NCBI GenBank assembly: GCA_000708835.1
Contig: DF236992.1
Location: 232,916 to 296,915, forward strand
Length of the DNA: 64,000 nucleotides
From: Klebsormidium nitens
Lineage: Eukaryota > Streptophyta > Klebsormidiophyceae > Klebsormidiales > Klebsormidiaceae
Direction of reading: 5' to 3'
A program made the translations under genes and the position numbers. The notes below the pieces were generated by a model that saw nothing but the letters and a program-made list of their open reading frames with translations, searched no databases and was not told where the DNA came from. Positions 23,501 through 33,900 of this stretch are shown here, one piece after another; the first letter of the stretch is position 1, and each line of letters opens with the position of its first letter.

Positions 23501-23549
23501 TGATGCCGCCTGGACCAACAACATTGCAGAGCGCAGTAGTGGAAGCCAT
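17506..23549 (-). CDS. Plastid-type aldo-keto reductase (Tas-like, NADPH-dependent)
   Basis: Members reduce aldehydes and ketones with NADPH; the substrate here cannot be told. Nine exons, in gene order 23208-23549, 22773-22868, 21987-22070, 21167-21327, 19794-19911, 19230-19365, 18890-19068, 18088-18264 and 17506-17565, give 450 residues. About 95 N-terminal residues (MASTTALCNVVGPGG, Ser/Ala/Arg-rich) look like a plastid transit peptide. The (beta/alpha)8 core starts at KYNKLGESDLMISEITLGT. The catalytic tetrad is complete: Asp142 and Tyr147 in FDSAEMYPVP, Lys180 in VATKVAG, and His227 in LLQIHWPDRY. Later core blocks are VRYVGVSNET, NVGLLAYSPLTGGALSGKY, and the cofactor-binding SAIIGATSMAQLKENL. 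The YPVP loop and the TQG that follows resemble bacterial Tas-type reductases. Intron 1 has U12-type signals, and intron 4 holds two decayed copies of the exon 4 end. The gene converges with the secreted-protein gene. Confidence 0.94.
20281..20395. repeat. 60-bp tandem repeat, two copies
   Basis: Units at 20281-20340 and 20341-20395 match at about 52 of 55 positions, with a period of exactly 60 bases. Each begins with GACGTCAACACAATAGAGG. The left edge also forms the palindrome GTTGACGTCAAC (20279-20290). The repeat lies in aldo-keto reductase intron 4. Because 60 is a multiple of three, it stays open in some frames, but nothing suggests translation. Confidence 0.9.
20860..20913 (-). pseudogene. 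Decayed copy of the 3' end of aldo-keto reductase exon 4 (copy B)
   Basis: On the gene strand this reads as RLRRLDTNHYDLQQVRC, a clear relative of the real exon end LRRLGTDHIDLLQIHW. The stretch CTGCGCCGCCT is identical to the true exon. The catalytic His position is lost and no GT donor follows at the right place. It lies in intron 4, about 300 bases downstream of the intact exon. Confidence 0.7.
21003..21062 (-). pseudogene. Decayed copy of the 3' end of aldo-keto reductase exon 4 (copy A)
   Basis: On the gene strand this encodes LGMEYLDLLQIHW, close to the real LGTDHIDLLQIHW. Homology continues past the splice point: GCGTTGCAGCACACTC here against GCGTGGCAGAACACTC after the true exon. The donor GT of the real exon (TG/gtgcg) has become GG, so the copy should not splice normally. 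Spacing is 146 bases from the true exon end and 157 bases to copy B, so the exon end plus the start of its intron was tandemly duplicated. Confidence 0.75.
22869..23207 (-). other. Probable U12-type (minor spliceosome) intron, aldo-keto reductase intron 1
   Basis: The donor reads gtatcctca, seven of nine matches to the U12 donor gtatccttt and a poor U2 donor. The acceptor side reads CCTTGACT, then 16 bases from the putative branch A to the exon, with no pyrimidine tract. That resembles the U12 branch site CCTTAACT at its normal distance. The flanking exons join in phase 0 (TLGT/MTWGN). Every other intron read in this window has a U2-type donor. Confidence 0.65.
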
Positions 23550-24841
23550 CCTGAAAGATCTAAACTGTTGTCTGCTGGAGCTGGCTTTTTGAATGGATGA
23601 TGTGTTTTTCGATCCACCTCCTAATATGAATCAATCAAGTTCTGAGCCCAGAAGAGCCCTGGAGGTACCTACTTTACATCTTTAATACACTGGTTCCGGA
23701 CGCCTCCAGGCTCCAGAGTCCAGGGCTGTCGGACACTTCCGAGACCGATTGAAGTGCAGAGCTCAAACTGCCTCTCACAAGCGTCCGATTCGTCCGGAAT
23801 CCTGTCCGACGAAACCGAACTCTAGCCAGCTAGAGCAACTTGAACAATTCATAGCCGTCGCGACCGGCCGCGCCGGCTCCGTGCGCGCGCGCAAGCACCA
23901 GTACTTGCTGCATTAGTCAATAGTCAATATAGTTTCCATGGTACGTCGTGAGTTCCTGCTGGCCGCTTGTTGGATCTTGGAGTTCATCACGGCTTTTGCA
24001 AATTTGAGCAGAAATACCGTCGGGAAGGAAATGATCCATTCAAGCGAGGAAAAGGCGCACTATCTCTCATCGAGCTAGAACTTCGAATCTATTAATCGAA
24101 GTATCTAGATTGTCGGAGGCGGTCATGTTGACGTCCTTGTCCAGCGGCACGCTCAGGGACTGCATGTCAAGCAGAACTCCTTCCCATATCTCATCCCACC
24201 TCATATTAGCAATTGCCTCCTCCTTGACACTAGTACGTACTGCTTGTCTCGCTTACATAAGCTGACAAGCATGTGCAGCAACGAGAATCAAAAAGGCTTT
24301 TCCTCCTGTTGACCAAGAGGAACGATGAAAGGTGGTGCATGAAGCACTCAGCTGATACGCATCGTATCGACGTGTCGAGTGACAATTATCTACATGGAAA
24401 TCAAAGTGGGCTTTATAAATCATCACTAGTAGATCCGGTAGCGTGCATCCAAATGACTAACTAACACGTACCTTATTCTCTTTCTCAACTTTCCTTCTTG
24501 CTCAACCCCTCAACTGTGACTCATACGGTCGAGGAGAATTTAAAGATGAAAGTTCTTGTGTCGAAGGAAAAGCTTGCACCCCTAAGTCTCAATTACGAAC
24601 CACCTTGCGCTCTCCAAGGCGGAAGTTAAGACCCGATGCAAAGCTCCGCCCCTTAAACAAACGCTGCACCATTACATTCCTCTTCTATATAGCTTTAAAC
24701 AGTAAGCCTAGTCTTACTTGACTGGACGCCCTAACTGCAACCCTACTACCTACAGATAACCGAGTGTAGATGCACTAAGGCCAAGTCCCAAACGGCCATT
24801 CTGCCAAATGTATTACGGACTGATGCCCGCAACCCGGCCCT
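23550..24841. other. Intergenic spacer upstream of the aldo-keto reductase
   Basis: This should hold the aldo-keto reductase promoter and the 3' UTR of the P450 gene. A GC-rich, CpG-dense patch at about 23855-23895 stands out from AT-rich surroundings. No conserved exon or RNA gene was recognised. Confidence 0.5.
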
Positions 24842-27800
24842 TCACTCCCTCGGTTTCACCAACAGCTTTGGATTCGGGAGCGGCAGGCTCACGAAGCCTT
24901 GGACCTTCGACTGGGGCGCCCCTTGCCCCGGGCTTAGCTCCACTTCAAAGTTCTCCAACAAATGCGACAGGATCGTCCGTGCCTCGAAGAGGGCGATGTT
25001 GCGCCCGGGGCACGCCCGCAGGCCCTGCCCGAACGCAAGCACGAGGCGCTCCTTTCCAACCGGGCGGACGTCCTTCGTAGCGACCACTGCGCAGAAAGCG
25101 AGGGAATAGATTTGGTGGGACGTCATCACCGGGGAACAGGAGCGATGAAGTGGCTGACGCTACGATTGGGGAAACGAAACGACTGTAGGTCGCCGCGACT
25201 CTTGCAAGACAGTAACTTCAGAAAGCGCGAAGGAAAGTTGGTCCTACGGAATATGTGCAGAACTCTGCAGCACTGTTTGGTGGCTGCAACGCTCGAGCTG
25301 ACCATTGTGAGTTTCCGGCCCTTTCACGTAGCATCGAGGAAGACTGCCCACTACAGCCAAATACAGCAGATCAAGTACGACATGGTCCATCAGCCCGAAA
25401 TAACTTCCACAAATCAGTCCTTAAAGGCTGCCATCCGCGTCCGCGGACAAATGAGCAGGGGCCTCGAAGACGGGCACAGGGCTCGAGTACGTAAACGACC
25501 CAAGGGCCGACACCGTACGCAAACCGGACCTAGTCTAACAAGCGAAGTCAGCACAACCTCAAAGGAACCGATGGTAAACTCGGTGAACTCACCCTCCGTC
25601 TCGTCGGACGAACGCGCGGGCGCCTGGCGGACGAAACGCTCAGGGACGAAAGACGAGGCGTCCGGTCCCCAGACCTGCGGGTCGCGCTGCATCGCACCAA
25701 CCGGGATGACAACGGTCGTCTTAGCCGGGATGACGATGTCCCCAATCTGCAGGCGCGTTACGACAGTGTTAGGAAGGGAGCTTTGGAGTTCAATTTCCAA
25801 TTTCCGAAGTGCCGTTCTAGCAGTGCTGCAGGACTTAATGCGGGCAGAATGCTACTTTGCTTTGATAGCCAATTGATATGCCGGACAAAATTTTGAAGGC
25901 ATGGCACGAGAGATACGGATGCAAGATTTTGATGATGTTGGAACTGCAGGAGAACGAGAAGACTGCCACGTCGACAAATGCTTCCGGACCACGGATCCGC
26001 TTCATCCCTCCCTTGCGGTGTTGCACGGCTCTCAGAAAAGGGCGGATGCGAAGGGCCAGAAAGGAAAAGAACTGAACGGAGCCGAGACAAAGTACTAAAC
26101 CATTCCGTCCACCAGATTGAGCTTAATGGAAGCAAACACTGGCTCTGCTAGGCGGACGCAAGCGAGAACCTTCACAGACCCCGGTCCAGAGCCATGGCCC
26201 GCCAGCGCTCTGACCTTGAGCGGCGACTCAAGCTTCCGGTAGATGTTCGGCTGCGGCGGGTGCAGCCGCAGCGTCTCCCAGAGCACCGCGGCCAGGTAGT
26301 CCGCATTCCACACCGCGTCTTCCGTCGAGGCCCCGTCCTCGCACGCGGCCTCCACGTCCCAGGCTGCCTTCGTCTGTGCCTCCGGGTGCCGCGCCAGCTC
26401 GTACAGGGCCCACGCGAGAAGGCTCGCGACCGGTGCGAGGCCCCCGAAGACCAGGGCCGTGACCTGGCCGGAAAGATTTGCATTTTAGGAATAGTACGCT
26501 TTGAATATCGTAAAGTAACCAGCCGGCGAGGGGTGGGGTTGGTTAGAAATACCCGAACCCAGTACAGGTGTGGAGCAGGTGCAAGTGTCAGGGTTGGCTT
26601 TTCCGGCTTACGGTGGAGCTTGCTACACCTAAAGCTCATCAAACTTGAATTAGGGACATACCTGGTCCCCCATCGCCCGCTTGGAACCGATGATTGGAAA
26701 GCCTGACGCGGTCCGCGCGTGTGCCACGTTGCCGATGAAGTCGAGCGCGCGGCCGCCGGAGTAGGGCGGCTTCTGGGCCGCCTGCCCAACGGTCGCCTCG
26801 GCGCGTTTCTCGGTCTCGGCGCGCTCGACGGCGGCAATCTGGAGCCGAGAGGGTTTTGCAGATTCCGTACAAAGGAAAGTTCGGCGGTCTCAATGAAGGC
26901 CAACTTTGACGAAAGGAGAGAGGCCTACCGACAACCCTGCCAACGTTGCAGCTGCTCGAATCGGTTGAGACACTGCTTCTGCACATATCAGTGTCAGGTG
27001 GCCAATAACCTGGACTTCCGAGCGCGCTGGGTCATATTTGGATATGGTAAAAGATGGCACTTTTCACAAGTCCCTAGGCAATTTCACCTGGAGCAGCTAG
27101 GATAGCGTCCAATCTGTCGATAAACATGGTCTTAGCGGCTCTCTCGTTGTGCTTGATACATGGGCTTACGATGTCACAACAAAGAACGGCCTCCTCATGA
27201 GGTTGGGTCCCTTCCCTGGGTGACCAACTCAGCACAGCGGTAACCAATATCACCATTCTCCAGGCACAATGCCTCTTCTTTATACAGTCCGCCAGAGAAG
27301 GCAAAAAAGAGACTGAAACTCCTGCGAACAACACGCTAAAACGGGTAGACCTCGACATCATTCAACATCAGCCTTTGCAAACAGCAAGCCACGTCGGAAG
27401 TCGGACAGTGTTTCCCATGCCCTCAGCGGGTTCACTACATCCCCTTACACAACTGTCCAGCAGATGCAAGAAGTACAGTTCTCAAATCAAACCGGACGAA
27501 CGAAGCAAGAAGAAAGAAGAAGAAGCAACTCAAAAATGTCCAAGTCCAGCTGCAACGTAAAAGACAATCGCTTGGGCCGCTCACCAGGTTCCACGAGATC
27601 TCGCTGAGCCGGAAGATGCTCGCCTTCCAGAGCCAGTAGCTGGGGAACAGCAGGCGCAGCGGGAGGCTCCAGCGGCGCCAGCGGTCGGCCCCCGCCGCTG
27701 CGCGCAGCAGGTGCTTTGCGTAGTTCTTCGCTTCGTTGGCCGTCAACTTCGAGCCGAAGAGGGAGCGGAGGAGCGTTCCGGACGAGAGGAGAAGCGAGTC

Positions 27801-29569
27801 CGCTAGGGCGTCCACCTGCAAGCAACATGGACGTTTAGATCGGTCGGTCGTCGTTGGGTGATGAATACTGGAGGGAAAAAGAGAGGGGGACGGGTGGGGC
27901 AGAAAAGAAGTTAGTGGGGGAGCCGAAGCCGAAAGCTTGGTCCTGATCCTATGCCTTTCGGAAGCACGTGAATGCTGGCGCCCTGAAGAGGAACAATTCA
28001 GCATGAGCCAAGCGAGTGCTTCTCGTTGGACACGCAGACACTTGCATGGAGTCTGAGATTATTGTGGCCCGAGTGCTATTGATTACTTTCAGTACATGCA
28101 TTGACTGTTGCGGATTTGAGTCGAAGTGAGCCGCGTCAAAATCCTCTTGTTAACGATTGAACGGACCACTGCTCTTATCACGAAGCTTAAAAACAACTGA
28201 AGCGACCAAAGGAATGCGAGCACTGCAAACGGGCACCTCAATTCTTCACAGTGAATGCGGCTCACCTCTTTGCCCCCCTCCACTGCGGCATGCCAGCTGT
28301 CTGTGACTGGCCGGACCCCCTCGTCGGCTGCCTCCGCAACAATAGGGTAGGGGTTGCTGGCCCCTACTTCCCCAGAGAACAGTTTGCGCAGCACCAGACG
28401 GAGGTGTCTGCAAAAGAAGCAGAGGAGATGAAGAAAAGCAGGGGGCAAAGAAGGTGGGCAAGGGAAAAGAGGAAACTGAGCCTACAAAGAACTGGATAGA
28501 AGGTGAACGCAAGCATTTGCGTAAGGCTTACATGTCTCGCAACTGATAACGTGCAATCTTCTTGGCGCTGCTCGTTCAGGATACTAATGGGAGCTACCGT
28601 TTAGGGAAGGCATAGTAGGAGGCACGAAAAAGCAGATGCGAAGGCCGCCGCCCTTACTTTCCGTCGTCCGCTTGCTTCAATTGCATGGCTTCTGAGTTCA
28701 GGACGGACTTGAGAGATGTGTCGACAGCGGCGGAGGAGCCAGGCACGGTCTCCAAAATCGCCGTTGCATACACAGGGTTGGCAACGGAGACCCACAGGTG
28801 CTGCAAAAGGCAAAGACACTTTGCTGTTTCTCGTCTGATCCCACTTTCCTTTCTGGAGTAGAGCCTTTGAACCTTAAAATGCCCTTGTGTCAAGAGGCAC
28901 CTGGAAAGGAAGTAATTTGACCTCAGCCGAAGCAGATTATTGCAGCCATTGGGCTTAATCTTCTGATAGACTTAGTGAAGAGGAACCCAAACACAGCCAA
29001 TACCAGCATGATTTTTAACAACAGTCAGAATATGTGAACATGCTACCGTCACCTCCAACTTCTGGTGTAAGTCCTGGTGTATATGCAGGTACCAGTCTGC
29101 ATGATAGGATGAGGGCCTCACAACTCACCACCCACAGGTAAGCTCCGTTATTACCTCTGACACTATGAAGTGGAGGTCTATACTTTGAAACAGAAAGGCA
29201 GTGCCTGCTGATTGCTGGTGGTGCAAGCAAAGGGCAAGAGCATACCTTTCCTATCCAGAACCTTGCAAGGAGTCCGTACTCATGGTGGAGCGCCGACAAG
29301 AAGGGTGTCGGGTCACCCACACTACCACCCCCAGCCATAAAGGCCTTCTTGTGACTCTTCCGCCCCCATCTACCCCTCGAGTCTGGCCCTGGGATGCGTT
29401 CCCCCAGCTTGTGATTCTCAATCCTATTCAAAATGGTGCCGACGATGGTGGGTAGGATGACAAGCAGCAAGAGGAGGGTTGCAGAGATAGTCAGCGCCTG
29501 GGGAAGCTCGGTTGAGTAGAAGTAGTCGACTACGTCCGAGAAGCGGAAGGGTTCGTCCAAAGGCTCCAT
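24842..29569 (-). CDS. Cytochrome P450, family not assigned
   Basis: This is a haem-thiolate enzyme of 554 residues in eight exons. In gene order they are 29246-29569, 28658-28800, 28266-28407, 27585-27815, 26662-26838, 26215-26463, 25593-25746 and 24842-25086. A hydrophobic anchor (LTISATLLLLLVILPTIVG) near residue 25 suggests ER membrane attachment, followed by a proline hinge (RIPGPDSRG). The K-helix ExxR is ETLR (about 402-405), the PERF-like block is FVPERF, and the haem loop is FGQGLRACPG with the ligand Cys near 499. The I-helix is odd: the usual (A/G)Gx(D/E)T(T/S) reads GGLAPVA (about 346-352), with no acid-Thr pair for oxygen activation. This recalls non-classical P450s such as CYP74 or the CYP7/CYP8 group, so an isomerase, dehydratase or peroxide-using role is possible. 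The start is Met at 29567-29569; an in-frame Met at 29695 would add 42 residues. A sterol or oxylipin role cannot be decided. Confidence 0.92.
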
Positions 29570-30967
29570 GCTGATGTGGTGCACCTGGAGCAAGAGCAAT
29601 AGGTCATTTGCAAAGGCGTAGCCAGCATGTTTGTTGAGGGTGTCATAAAGATACGTAGAAGGGCTTTGATACTGCTTTTCAAGAGTGCTTGGCATGACAA
29701 GTAACAGAAACTGCAGTATGCTACCAACTGCCTCACAGGGCCTTGCGGTAAATCTCCAAAGGGCCCACTGCGATCACACTCATGTACTTTGATTTGGACC
29801 GACGTAATGTTGTTCTGCATAATACATGTCACATTCTGAATTCAAGTTTTGTTGCAGGCCGTATATATTAGTACACGGCAGCATTGCAGCAATTCGTGTT
29901 TGCCAGTCTGACACTGATACACGACGTTCTTGCTTCATTGCGTCTTTGATCTTGGTTACCACCGCAGGTGTTTTTGGCGGCCCGCTTGTTGTTGAAAATG
30001 GTGAGACTTACCTTCAACTATAAGATCAAGGAATGGTCTCCAAAACCGCTGCTCATTGCATCTGTGATGATGACTCAAGCCGCACTTGATCGTTGACTCT
30101 TCAGCATCAATGAATTGGTCTCCTTGCAGCCAGATGGTGCCAACCCCTTTATTCCCCAGCCACCTTTCTGTTCCTAGCTAGCCACGGCGGTCTCAGCTGC
30201 GCCATGTTCTGCACAAAAGTGGTAGAATCGCATGATGCATCATCTCGACTCGTATTACGAGTCGTATAAAGGCCTGATACATGGATGCAAAGCCGGCAAT
30301 GCAGCCAAATTGAAATGCAGAAGCGGGGCAGAAGCGTGCTCTTCTCTAATTTGGCAAGACGGTTGTCATCGAAATTTAGGGCTGGATCTTGCGGTCATCT
30401 TCATGGTTCAGAATAATGTTCATCGGACGACGCAGATAAGCTTCATGAAGCCCCTACTACAGATCGACGACTTAAAGTAGCGTAATACGTGTTCTCAGAT
30501 CTCGCGACAGGGAATGTCTTATCTGATGACCGAATCACATGGTGGAAGACAACGCAGCGTGCACGCCGTAATATCTGCCCTGTCGCCGCGAAACGAAGAT
30601 CACGCCGAGAGGAAGCAATCATTTTGGCGCCAAAAGCTTGTCCTGTAACGCACAGTCGATCTAAAATCAGAAGCTTCGAGAACGTTACAGCCGGAGAGTA
30701 AACCGAAGCACCCACGAGCCGCCAGGAGCGGCGACCACGATTGAATCAGCTCTGGATCTGATGTCAGACGATCATTCATGAGGCATTCCCTTGCCGGTCC
30801 CGGCATGGCTTCCTTCCAACGTTGATACGCAAGCACTGGCAGTGGCATGGCAAGACGGTTGAGTGGACCTTACACCAGCTGGAGGTCTGGGATGCGGTTC
30901 TGCATGCTCTGAAGACCGCCTTCAGCAGGTTGTTAGATAGCAAGACACACATGGGCTTACGTGAAGT
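29570..30967. other. Intergenic spacer between divergent P450 and kinase genes
   Basis: This region should contain both promoters. In-frame codons extend the P450 reading frame up to a Met at 29695, so a longer N-terminus or a 5' UTR may lie at the left edge. I see no conserved coding exon, RNA gene or repeat in the remainder. Confidence 0.5.
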
Positions 30968-33900
30968 ATGCCGCAATTGCGGAGCAGCGGACGCCAACTT
31001 CGTGCTGCAGCTGCAAAGGCTTTGGCCAGAGGCTTCGCCGAGCCCAAAGTAAATTCTGGTGACAAGAAGCCACCTCAAGCCCCGCCTAAGAGACAGAAGC
31101 AGGGAGCGCCAATCCAGGAAGACCAACAGGAGAAGAGGGACGGTTGCAAGGACAAGAACGAGTTGCATTGCGGTCCTGCTGCTGTTGTGCAGCTTGGCTT
31201 GCCTGAGACTCTAGATAGTGAAAGTCCAGCCGCAGGAGAAAATCAGGAGTCAGCTGGAAACCAAGATCTGCTTGAAAGATCTCATAGCTCGCAAAGTTCT
31301 TCGAGAGAGTCGTCCTCTGAGGCAGGAAGGGAAGCCAGTGGAAGCGAAGAGAGGGAAGAAATGGAAGAGGAGAGCGAGAAGAAGAGTGGGGACAAGGCTG
31401 CAGCAGGAGAGGAAGAAGGAAACACTGCGCCTCTACCAGAGAGGGTATGTGGCATCCTTGCTTCTCAGTGTGGCATCCTTGCTTCTCAGATTGTCCAACC
31501 TTTGGAGGCAGCAGGATGTAGCATTAGGCACTGTTTCAATGATAGGTTGCTGTCAACTTGGTTCTTCTCTATATACGGCTCCTAACTGGGCTTGTACTTT
31601 GGGTGGAAGCTGTCGTGCCACAGTTAATAGGTTCTTGTTGTTGTTGGCTGCAACCTAATCTACATTCTGGATGCAGGTGCAAGTGGGTGGCTCTCCTGTC
31701 TACAAAATTGACAGGAAGCTTGGTAAAGGTGGCTTTGGACAGGTCTATGTTGGGCGGAGAATAAGCGGAGGAACAGAGCGGATAGGTCCTCAGGCAGTAG
31801 AGGTGGGACCCTTTTCGAAAGAGCTCGTATCTTTTGAGAGCTAATTTGTGGAGGAGAGTGTCATTTTGGTGCGCGTTCATGACTATCTGCTTCAGAGGTT
31901 CTGGAAGACGTTGCATCCAAATTTCTCTGTGCAGCAGAGCACTTGCCTCGAGGAGCGCCTCTCGGTGGTCCCCCTGACTTTCAGGGAGGTCGTTTCTTGC
32001 AGGTTGCTCTCAAATTTGAGCACAGGTCGAGTAAGGGGTGCAATTATGGGCCACCCTATGAGTGGCAGGTGTATGAGTGAGTCAGCTTACGCTGGTTATT
32101 GGTAACAGTTGCATAGCGCGCTGCATGTTGGCTTGTCTCTGTGACGGGTGCATCATCATAATTGGTATGGCTCATGTGGGCATGCTTTTACATTTCTTCA
32201 TGTGGTCATAAGCCGCTTGAGTGCAGGGTTCCGGCTGCTGTATTTTGGACCTTTTCTAAATTGTCTCTACGGACTTCGTGCAGTACTCTTGGAGGGAGCC
32301 ATGGGGTTCCAAGGGTGCACTACAAAGGTCGGCAGGGAGATTTCTACGTCATGGTCATGGACATGCTTGGCCCAAGTCTCTGGGACTACTGGAACTCTGC
32401 AGGGCAAGCGTAAGTTTCTCTGCCTGCAAGCAATTTCATTTATCTTACGAGTACTTATTTTGCTGCGGCCAATTGCAGACTGTTTTAAGTGACGCCTCCG
32501 CTTCAGCTCAAGCTAGACTGCTGTCAGGCTACTTCTCTGGCAGCTTTTGCAGCTGTTGACCGGCCTTTCTTTGCTCCTTTGGTCAATCGCTTTTAACCTC
32601 GTGGCCTGCGCGGAGTTCCAAGCAGCAGCATTCCATCTTGACCCCAATGGAACCGAAGAGCATCGGAACCCAGCAGTGCTATTACAGAAAGTGCCACAGC
32701 ATCCACTATTCAGTGGTGGTTTTGCCGAGCGGAATCGTCTAATTGTCTCTTTTCTGGTCGCAGAATGTCGACGGAGATGGTTGCGTGCATAGCCATAGAA
32801 GCCCTTTCCATCTTGGAGAAGCTCCATTGCAGAGGGTACGTGCCGCTCTTTTTCACGTTTGCCTTTGCGCTGGATTTGGTTCGCTGTCAATGCCTGATCT
32901 GCGTCGAGCATGTGTTCTACTTCAAGTAGAAGACATCGTGCAAAAAAGCAATCATACAGTGCCCTAAATTTGGTAGGAACAAGATTCAAGGATGGGGTTG
33001 GTGACATGCTGCACGAGCTGGTGTCTTCTGCTTCAGCCAATCAGAGTTGCTCTTGACTGCATTTTCGAATAATATGTTGATTAGGCCCAGGAACTCTCTT
33101 GGCTGGATCTGTGACACCAGGGCTAGTAGTATCCACCAAGGCGCCTGCGCTTTTATCGTCCCCTGCACTGTTGCTCTCGACAGCTGCTGATGTCAAGCCC
33201 TTTCAGAGCTGGCATTGGGCTGTGTTGCATGATGCCATCAGCTGATTTGTGCCTAGTTTTGAGCTGCACGTACTCCTTGCAGGTACGTGCATGGTGACGT
33301 GAAGCCTGAGAATTTTCTCATGGGCACGCCTGGCACAGTGGATGAGAAGAAGCTGTTCCTGGTAGATCTGGGGTTGGGTAAGTTGGATGTAGGATTTAAT
33401 TTCTTTATTCATCATTCGTGGCTTGTCAACAATGTAGAGGCTTTCAAGCCTAGCTGAAACTCCAGTTCTGCGCTTGCAACTCAATTTTGCTGTATTCTTA
33501 AGAGATGTGGCTGATGGGTATGAACATGTTCGCTTCATCCCTTTTCTGGTTGCAGATTGATGCAGGGCATGATTGTCTTGATTGGTGATATGCGATTCGT
33601 GATGTTTGATTTTTCTGAGGTTGTGGCCAACGTTGGAAGCGTGGGTAATCTTGCAGGCTGGAAGGCTAGTTTTCTGTTGCTCTGACTTCATCCGACGTCT
33701 CGTGCGTGCAGCAACCAGGTGGCAAGACGAGTACACGGGGGAGCATGTCCAGTATGATCAGAGGCCCGATGTGTTCAGGTACTGCGCCCCGCCACCTGCC
33801 CTGTTGACAACTCTCCCATCTTTTGGCTTGCAGCAACCAAGTGGAGAGACAGCATTGGCGGGGGTCATGTCGACTATGACCAGCGGCCCGATGTGTTCAG

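Noticed and set aside
29570-29695. In-frame upstream Met extending the P450 by 42 residues
   Set aside because: The shorter start places the membrane anchor at the usual distance from the N-terminus; the extension contains a CAG acceptor-like site and no P450 feature. It remains possible.
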